Source: Streptomyces buecherae (GTDB lineage: Bacteria; Actinomycetota; Actinomycetes; Streptomycetales; Streptomycetaceae). Taken from it: a stretch of DNA of 64,000 nucleotides. The notes under the pieces were generated by a model that made no database searches, was not told the origin of the DNA, and worked only from the letters and a program-made list of their open reading frames with translations. The stretch covers positions 248,001 through 312,000 of the forward strand of contig NZ_CP060404.1 in NCBI RefSeq assembly GCF_014295035.1. The letters are read 5' to 3'. Both the position numbers and the translations under genes were made by a program. Below are positions 59,579 to 64,000 of this stretch, piece after piece (positions within the stretch are counted from its first letter, which is position 1; the number at the start of each line of letters is the position of its first letter).

Positions 59579-59594
59579 CAAGGTCTAGACCAAA
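59579..59594. promoter_or_regulatory. DasR-responsive element (dre) candidate upstream of the chitinase gene
   Basis: The palindrome GGTCTAGACC at 59582-59591 with flanking AA matches the central part of the dre consensus and the TGGTCTAGACC repeats known in streptomycete chitinase promoters. It lies 86 bases upstream of the chitinase start. Confidence 0.8.
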
Positions 59595-59858
59595 ATGAGG
59601 GCCCGTGGGCGCATGAACCTGCCGCGTCGCCCACCCACGGGCGCGGTGCCACCGATCCGCGTCGCACGTGCGAACCCCCGGCCGGACGAGCGAGGACGCG
59701 TGATCAGCCCGGGGCCGGGCACGTCATGATGGAGCGGTCGTGACCCCGTACGTAGACGCGGGAGTGGTGCGCCGGCGCGCGGCGGCCGTGGTCGTCCGCG
59801 CGCCGGTGCCCGACCAGCGACCCCGCCCCACCCCTCGACCGAACCGCCCGGAGCAGCC

Positions 59859-60248
59859 ATGCGCGTGATCGCCTTTGACCACCTCGTCCTGACCGTCGCC
59901 GACATCGAGCGCTCGCTCGCGTTCTACTGCGGGCCACTCGGCCTCGAACCGGTGCGCGTCGACGAGTGGCGCGCGGGCGAGGCGCCCTTCCCCTCGGTCC
60001 GGGTGAGCCCGACGACCATCATCGACCTCGTACGGCGCGCTGCGGACGCCCCGCACGGCAGCAACGTGGACCACATCTGCCTGACCGTCGAGCCACTGGA
60101 CTGGCAGCAGGTCGTCGACTCGGGCCGGTTCACGGTCCTCGACGGCCCCGGCGAGCGGTTCGGCGCCCGCGGGGTGGCCCAGTCGCTGTACGTGGCCGAC
60201 CCGGACGGCAACACCGTGGAGCTGCGCTGGTACCCGCGGGACGCCTGA
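59859..60248 (+). CDS. VOC-family (glyoxalase/bleomycin-resistance fold) protein
   Basis: A 129-residue protein with the paired beta-alpha-beta-beta-beta units of the VOC fold: FDHLVLTVADIERSLAFYCGPLGLEPVRV and VDHICLTVEPLDWQQVV ... SLYVADPDGNTVELRWYP. Metal ligands are likely His8, His72 and the final Glu. ATG at 59859 has GGAG six bases upstream. It could be a small dioxygenase, lyase or resistance protein; the substrate is unknown. The MarR gene follows 144 bases downstream. Confidence 0.9.
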   Translation: MRVIAFDHLVLTVADIERSLAFYCGPLGLEPVRVDEWRAGEAPFPSVRVSPTTIIDLVRRAADAPHGSNVDHICLTVEPLDWQQVVDSGRFTVLDGPGERFGARGVAQSLYVADPDGNTVELRWYPRDA

Positions 60249-60392
60249 GACACCGGGCGCGGGCGCCCCTCGCGCCACGAGCGTGCGCCCTCCCGCGTTT
60301 CTCCTCCGGGCCGGGCCGCGCGGCGCCGGTAGGGTCTGCGGCGGAAGCGCTTCGCCCCGCGAACCGACGTGTGGACGCTAAGGAGCTGGCGG

Positions 60393-60869
60393 TTGGAAGA
60401 CAGGTACCCCGCTGCGACCGCGCGGGAGGCGCAGCGGGCCATGGACCACTTCGTCGGCCTGAGCCACCTCGCCCACCAGGAGATCGCGCGCCGGCTCGGG
60501 CTCAACCCCGCCGACCTGACCTGCTTCACGTACGTCCTGGAGGCGGGGACCGACCCGTTGACCGCCGGTGACCTCGCCGAGCGGGCCCAGGTGACGAGCG
60601 GCGCCGTGACGGGCATCCTCAACCGGCTCGAACGCGCGGGGTTCGTGGCGCGCCAGGCCGACCCCGAGGACCGCCGGCGGGTGCGCATCGTGGCCGAACC
60701 GGCCGCCCGGACCCGCGTGTACGCGGCGTACGAGCCGCTCAACGCGCGCCTCGCCGCCCTGTACGCCGGCTACTCCCCCGCCGAACTGGCCCTGTTGGGC
60801 GACTTCTTCCGGCGGGCCGACGCGCTCGTGCACGGCTATCTGGAGCGGGCGCGGTCGCGGGCGGGCTGA
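60393..60869 (+). CDS. MarR-family transcriptional regulator
   Basis: A 158-residue winged-helix repressor: LTAGDLAERAQVTSGAVTGILNRLERAGFVARQADPEDRRRVRIV is the recognition helix and wing, flanked by dimerisation helices. The TTG start at 60393 is preferred because AAGGAG lies seven bases upstream; a GTG at 60369 in the same frame is the alternative. It probably senses a phenolic or other small ligand. The target may be itself or the upstream VOC gene. Confidence 0.9.
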   Translation: MEDRYPAATAREAQRAMDHFVGLSHLAHQEIARRLGLNPADLTCFTYVLEAGTDPLTAGDLAERAQVTSGAVTGILNRLERAGFVARQADPEDRRRVRIVAEPAARTRVYAAYEPLNARLAALYAGYSPAELALLGDFFRRADALVHGYLERARSRAG

Positions 60870-60904
60870 GGGCGGCGGCGACCCACGGGGCCGGCAGAGC
60901 GGGC

Positions 60905-60931
60905 ACCGGCGGTACCGGCGGTACTGGCGGT
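60905..60931. repeat. 9-base tandem repeat, three copies
   Basis: ACCGGCGGT repeats at 60905-60913 and 60914-60922, and with one mismatch at 60923-60931. It lies in the gap between the convergent MarR and sensor phosphatase genes. No function is apparent. Confidence 0.6.
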
Positions 60932-60995
60932 GCGGGGCGACGGTCGCGGGGGCGGTCGTGAGGGGGTTGTGTCGCGCGGGGTCAGCCGTGTGGGG

Positions 60996-63719
60996 TTAGT
61001 CGCGCGCGTGGTCCGGTGGTCGCGGCAGGGCCTGTTCGGTCCAGATGACCTTGCCGGTGGGCGTGTAGCGGGTGCCCCAGCGCTCGGCGAACTGGGCGAC
61101 CAGGAACAGGCCGCGCCCGCCCTCGTCGGTGGTGGCGGCGTACCGCAGGTGCGGAGCGGTGCTGCTGGAGTCGGCGACCTCGCAGATCAGGCCGGCGTCG
61201 CGGATGAGCCGGACCCGGATCGGTCCCCCGGTGTAGCGGATGGCGTTGGTGATCAGCTCACTGAGGATCAGCTCGGTGGTGAACGCCTCGTCGCCCACGT
61301 CCCACGCGGCGAGCTGGCGGCTGACCTTGGCGCGTACGTCGGCCACCGCCGCGGGGTCGGATGGCACCTCCCAGGTGGCGATCCGCTCCCGTGGCACGGA
61401 GCGGGTGCGGGCGACGATGAGGGCCACGTCGTCGTCCGGGTGATCGCCGAGCAGCGCGTCGAGGACCCGTTGGCAGGTCTCCTCGGGCGTGCGGTCGGGG
61501 CCGCGGAGCACGTCGGTGAGCTGGTCGAGCCCGGCGTCGAGGTCCCGGCCGCCGTGGTCGATGAGCCCGTTGGTGTACAGCACGACGCGGCTGCCTTCGG
61601 GCACCTCGAACTCGGCGATCTCGAACGGCAGGCCGGTGACGCCGAGCGGCAGCCCGGCCGGCACGTCGGGGACGCTCACCGCGCCGTCCGGGTGCACCAC
61701 GACCGGCGGCGGGTGGCCGGCGCGGGCCAGGACGCAGCGGCATTCGACCGGGTCGTAGATCGCGTACAGGCAGGTCGCGCCGGTGACGGTGGCGGCGCCG
61801 GTGGCGGTGGTCTCGTCCTGGTCGATGCTGCTCACCAGCTCGTCCAGGTGGCTGAGCAGCTCGTCGGGAGGCAGGTCCAGCGAGGAGAAGTTGTGCACCG
61901 CGGTACGGAGCCTGCCCATGGTGGCCGCGGCGTGCAGCCCGTGCCCGACGACGTCGCCCACCACCAGCGCGACCCGCGCCCCGGGCAGCGGGATCACGTC
62001 GAACCAGTCCCCGCCGACCCCCGAGCGGGCCAGCAGGTAGCGGTAGGCCACGTCGAGGGCGCGCTGGTCGGGCACCCCGCGCGGCAACAGGCTCTGCTGG
62101 AGGGTGACGGCCATGGCGTGCTCGCGGGTGTAGCGGCGGGCGTTGTCCAGGCAGACGGCCGCGTGCGCGACGAGTTCCTCGGCGAGGGCCAGGTCGTCCT
62201 CGTCGAAGGGCGGCGACCCGGTCGCCCGCCAGAAGTTGGCGACCCCGAGCACCCCGCCGCGCGCCCGCAGCGGGACGGTGATCAGCGAGTGCACCCCGTA
62301 GTCGATGATGCCCGCGGCCCGCCGCGGGTCCTGGGCCCGCCAGCCGGGCGCGTCGCTCAGCCGGGGCACCAGCAGCGCGCACCGGTCCGCGATGCAGCGC
62401 GCCTGGGGCGTGGAGGGGACGAAGTCGATGATCTCCTCGACGGGGTAGAGCGGGTGGTCGTCGCGTACGCCGGCCACGGCGACGCGGCGCATCTGGGAGG
62501 CGCCGGCCGTCGGCGGTTCCTCGCCGAGCACCACCGCGTCGACCACGTCGACGGTGGTGAAGTCGGCGAACCTGCCGGCCGTGACCTCGGCGAGTTCCTC
62601 GGCCGTGCGCCGCACGTCCAGGGTGGTGCCGACCTCCACGCCCGCGTCGTACAGCAGCCGAAGGCGGGTGCGCGCGGTCTCGGCCCGGCCCGTGAGGGTG
62701 TGCAGTTCGGTGGTGTCGCGCAGGGTGGCCACGGTGCCGGGCGGCCCGCCGTGCCGGTCGGTGGGCCGGTTGTTCACGGCCAGCAGCCGGTCGCCGGCGC
62801 GGATCACCTCGTCGGTGGTGGCGCGGCCCGTGGCCAGCACGTCGGCGAGCGGGGCGTCGAGGCCCAGCTCGGTCACGGGCCGGCCCTCCGCGTCGGCGGG
62901 GAGCGCGAGCAGGCGGCGCGCCTCGTCGTTGGCGAGCAGCAGCAGTCCCTCACCGCTGACGATGAGCACCCCCTCGCGGACCGCGTGCAGCACCGCGTCG
63001 TGGTGCTCGTACATCCGGGCGAGCTTCGCGGGGTCGAGGCCGCGCGTCTGGCGGCGCAGCCGCCGGCCCGCGAGCGCGCTGCCGCCGAGCGCCAGGGCCA
63101 GGCCCGCCGCGCCGCCGCCGAGCAGGATGGGCAGTTCCGCGTAGAGCGACTCGCTCACGCGGCTGGTGCGCAGGCCCGCGGAGACGAGGCCCACCACCTC
63201 GCCCTCGCGGTCGGTGACGGGCACCACCGCCTGGACCACCTCGCCGATCGTGCCGTCGACGGTCTCGGTGCTGGACTCGCCGCGGCGGGCGGGGCCGGTG
63301 TCGCCGACGAACTTTCGGCCGATGCGGTCCGGCTCGGGGTGGGTGTAGCGCGTGCCGTCGGTGCGCATGACGACGACGAAGTCGACGTCCGCGCCCGCCC
63401 TGGCCGCCTCGGCGCGCGGCTGGAGGACCGCCGTGGGGTCGCTCGCGCCCAGGGCCTCGGCGACGCCGGGCGCCTCGGCGAACGCCTCGGCGACGGCCAG
63501 CGCGCGGTGCCGCGCCTCGCCCTCGTCGTCGCGCCGGGCCTGGAGCACGAGGGCCGCCATGCCGGCGGCCACGATCAGCAGCACGATGAGCAACTGGAGC
63601 AGGAAGATCTGACCGGCGATGCTGCGCGCGCTCAGCAGCGAGCGCGCGCGGGGGCCGTCACGGCGGGGTGGGCGTCGACCGGTGGCGGTGGAGGCCGACG
63701 CGAACCGGGAACGACCCAT
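60996..63719 (-). CDS. Membrane sensor SpoIIE phosphatase (CACHE-PAS-GAF-PP2C-HATPase)
   Basis: A 907-residue protein. TM1 (about residues 38-62, GQIFLLQLLIVLLIVAAGMAALVL) is followed by an extracytoplasmic CitA/DcuS-like sensor (about 65-175) and TM2 (LLGGGAAGLALALGG). A PAS domain (about 225-340), a GAF domain (about 370-530), a PP2C phosphatase (SGVGGDWFDVIPLPGARVALVVGDVVGHG) and a C-terminal HATPase (LSELITNAIRYTGGPIRVRL, DEGGRGLFLV) complete it. The periplasmic domain has the GRKFVGDTGPARRGESSTETVDGTIGEVVQAVVPV pattern of carboxylate sensors. It would convert an outside signal into dephosphorylation of an anti-anti-sigma factor. ATG at 63719 is used. It is divergent from a second AlkB-like gene. 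Confidence 0.93.
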   Translation of the reverse strand: MGRSRFASASTATGRRPPRRDGPRARSLLSARSIAGQIFLLQLLIVLLIVAAGMAALVLQARRDDEGEARHRALAVAEAFAEAPGVAEALGASDPTAVLQPRAEAARAGADVDFVVVMRTDGTRYTHPEPDRIGRKFVGDTGPARRGESSTETVDGTIGEVVQAVVPVTDREGEVVGLVSAGLRTSRVSESLYAELPILLGGGAAGLALALGGSALAGRRLRRQTRGLDPAKLARMYEHHDAVLHAVREGVLIVSGEGLLLLANDEARRLLALPADAEGRPVTELGLDAPLADVLATGRATTDEVIRAGDRLLAVNNRPTDRHGGPPGTVATLRDTTELHTLTGRAETARTRLRLLYDAGVEVGTTLDVRRTAEELAEVTAGRFADFTTVDVVDAVVLGEEPPTAGASQMRRVAVAGVRDDHPLYPVEEIIDFVPSTPQARCIADRCALLVPRLSDAPGWRAQDPRRAAGIIDYGVHSLITVPLRARGGVLGVANFWRATGSPPFDEDDLALAEELVAHAAVCLDNARRYTREHAMAVTLQQSLLPRGVPDQRALDVAYRYLLARSGVGGDWFDVIPLPGARVALVVGDVVGHGLHAAATMGRLRTAVHNFSSLDLPPDELLSHLDELVSSIDQDETTATGAATVTGATCLYAIYDPVECRCVLARAGHPPPVVVHPDGAVSVPDVPAGLPLGVTGLPFEIAEFEVPEGSRVVLYTNGLIDHGGRDLDAGLDQLTDVLRGPDRTPEETCQRVLDALLGDHPDDDVALIVARTRSVPRERIATWEVPSDPAAVADVRAKVSRQLAAWDVGDEAFTTELILSELITNAIRYTGGPIRVRLIRDAGLICEVADSSSTAPHLRYAATTDEGGRGLFLVAQFAERWGTRYTPTGKVIWTEQALPRPPDHARD

Positions 63720-63818
63720 AGCCACATGCTGACATCGATGCGGGGGCAGGGCGACCGGTACATTCCCCGAGAAATCGGCATTTTGCTGGCCGCCTACTCT
63801 TCCACACCCCTTCCCCGC

Positions 63819-63834
63819 TCGATCGCCTGTTCTA
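63819..63834. promoter_or_regulatory. LexA-like box upstream of the second AlkB-like gene
   Basis: TCGATCGCCTGTTCTA matches the actinobacterial SOS box TCGAAC-N4-GTTCGA with two mismatches and correct spacing. A TATGCT hexamer at 63844-63849 lies seven bases before the ATG, suggesting a leaderless damage-inducible transcript. Confidence 0.45.
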
Positions 63835-63856
63835 TTTCGGGCGTATGCTGGGACGC

Positions 63857-64000
63857 ATGGCGGTTTCCCTACAGGGCTCACTCTTCGACGCGACGGAGGA
63901 GATCACGCCGCGTCCGCTGACGACGGTCCGGCGCACCCCGCTGGCGCACGGCGCGTGGGTCGACGTGCTGCCCGGCTGGCTGACCGGCGCCGACGCGCTC
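63857..64000 (+). CDS. AlkB-family dioxygenase, N-terminal fragment (partial)
   Basis: Forty-eight residues are visible before the window ends: MAVSLQGSLFDATEEI followed by a TVRRTPLAHGAWVDVLPGWLTGADAL stretch. This closely resembles the N-terminus of a second actinomycete AlkB family (about 215 residues) distinct from the alkB at 57857. The metal-binding residues lie beyond the window. There is no Shine-Dalgarno, and a -10-like TATGCT lies seven bases upstream, so translation is probably leaderless. Confidence 0.75.
   Translation, partial: MAVSLQGSLFDATEEITPRPLTTVRRTPLAHGAWVDVLPGWLTGADAL

Overview
The window is very GC-rich, with high third-position GC and frequent GTG/TTG starts. It carries BldA-type TTA codons, a WhiB-like protein, a SARP activator, SpoIIE-type phosphatases, DasR-like operators and a c-di-AMP riboswitch. 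Together these point to Streptomyces or a close actinomycete relative. All calls come from reading the sequence; no database search was run.

Layout. Positions 1-5924 (minus) hold the 5' part of a modular type I polyketide synthase gene. It starts with a KSQ-type loading module (KSQ-AT-ACP) and continues into an extension module (KS-AT-DH...) that leaves the window. Positions 6175-9974 are a gentisate-type catabolic locus: gentisate 1,2-dioxygenase and a 3-hydroxybenzoate 6-hydroxylase-like flavoenzyme, divergent from an IclR regulator. Positions 10057-24100 are mostly housekeeping or accessory: two paralogous 80-residue proteins, a membrane-tethered AA10 LPMO behind a DasR-like site, a YchJ-like protein, an XRE/methyltransferase pair, a LysR/MFS divergent pair with a perfect palindrome between them, a PYGQP-rich membrane protein, a hypothetical protein with two TTA codons, an amino acid permease and a GNAT enzyme.

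Positions 24177-31748 (minus) hold a secreted endonuclease and then the MATE / SbnA-like / PLP decarboxylase / SbnB-like / VioC-AsnO-like hydroxylase locus. The hydroxylase end of this locus lies behind a near-perfect DmdR1/IdeR iron box. The set looks like a 2,3-diaminopropionate-based, iron-regulated small-molecule (metallophore?) pathway with no NRPS or NIS synthetase in view. Positions 31802-33165 hold a strong promoter, a 560-nt C-rich leader and a SARP regulator. Positions 33355-45916 are the most remarkable part. A minus-strand, partly translationally coupled operon encodes ScoE-like isonitrile oxidase, ScoD/FcoT-like glycyltransferase, one reducing PKS (KS-AT-DH-ER-KR-ACP), an acyl-AMP ligase, a P450 and a 3Fe-4S ferredoxin, with a divergent SAM methyltransferase. 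This is an isonitrile-lipid pathway in which a stand-alone PKS replaces the NRPS of the known isonitrile lipopeptide clusters.

Positions 46388-64000 contain an NlpC/P60 hydrolase behind a ydaO (c-di-AMP) riboswitch, a secreted protein, a flavin reductase/LLM oxidoreductase pair, an alpha/beta hydrolase operon, a GAF-SpoIIE-HATPase phosphatase, a small ORF coupled to a WhiB-like gene, an ArsR-SRPBCC fusion, a GNAT, an ogt / Ada-like / alkB alkylation-repair operon, a GH19 chitinase behind a second DasR-like site, a VOC protein, a MarR regulator, a large membrane sensor phosphatase and the start of a second AlkB-like gene. Many convergent gene pairs are separated by long, near-perfect terminator hairpins. 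No rRNA, tRNA, CRISPR array or insertion sequence was seen.
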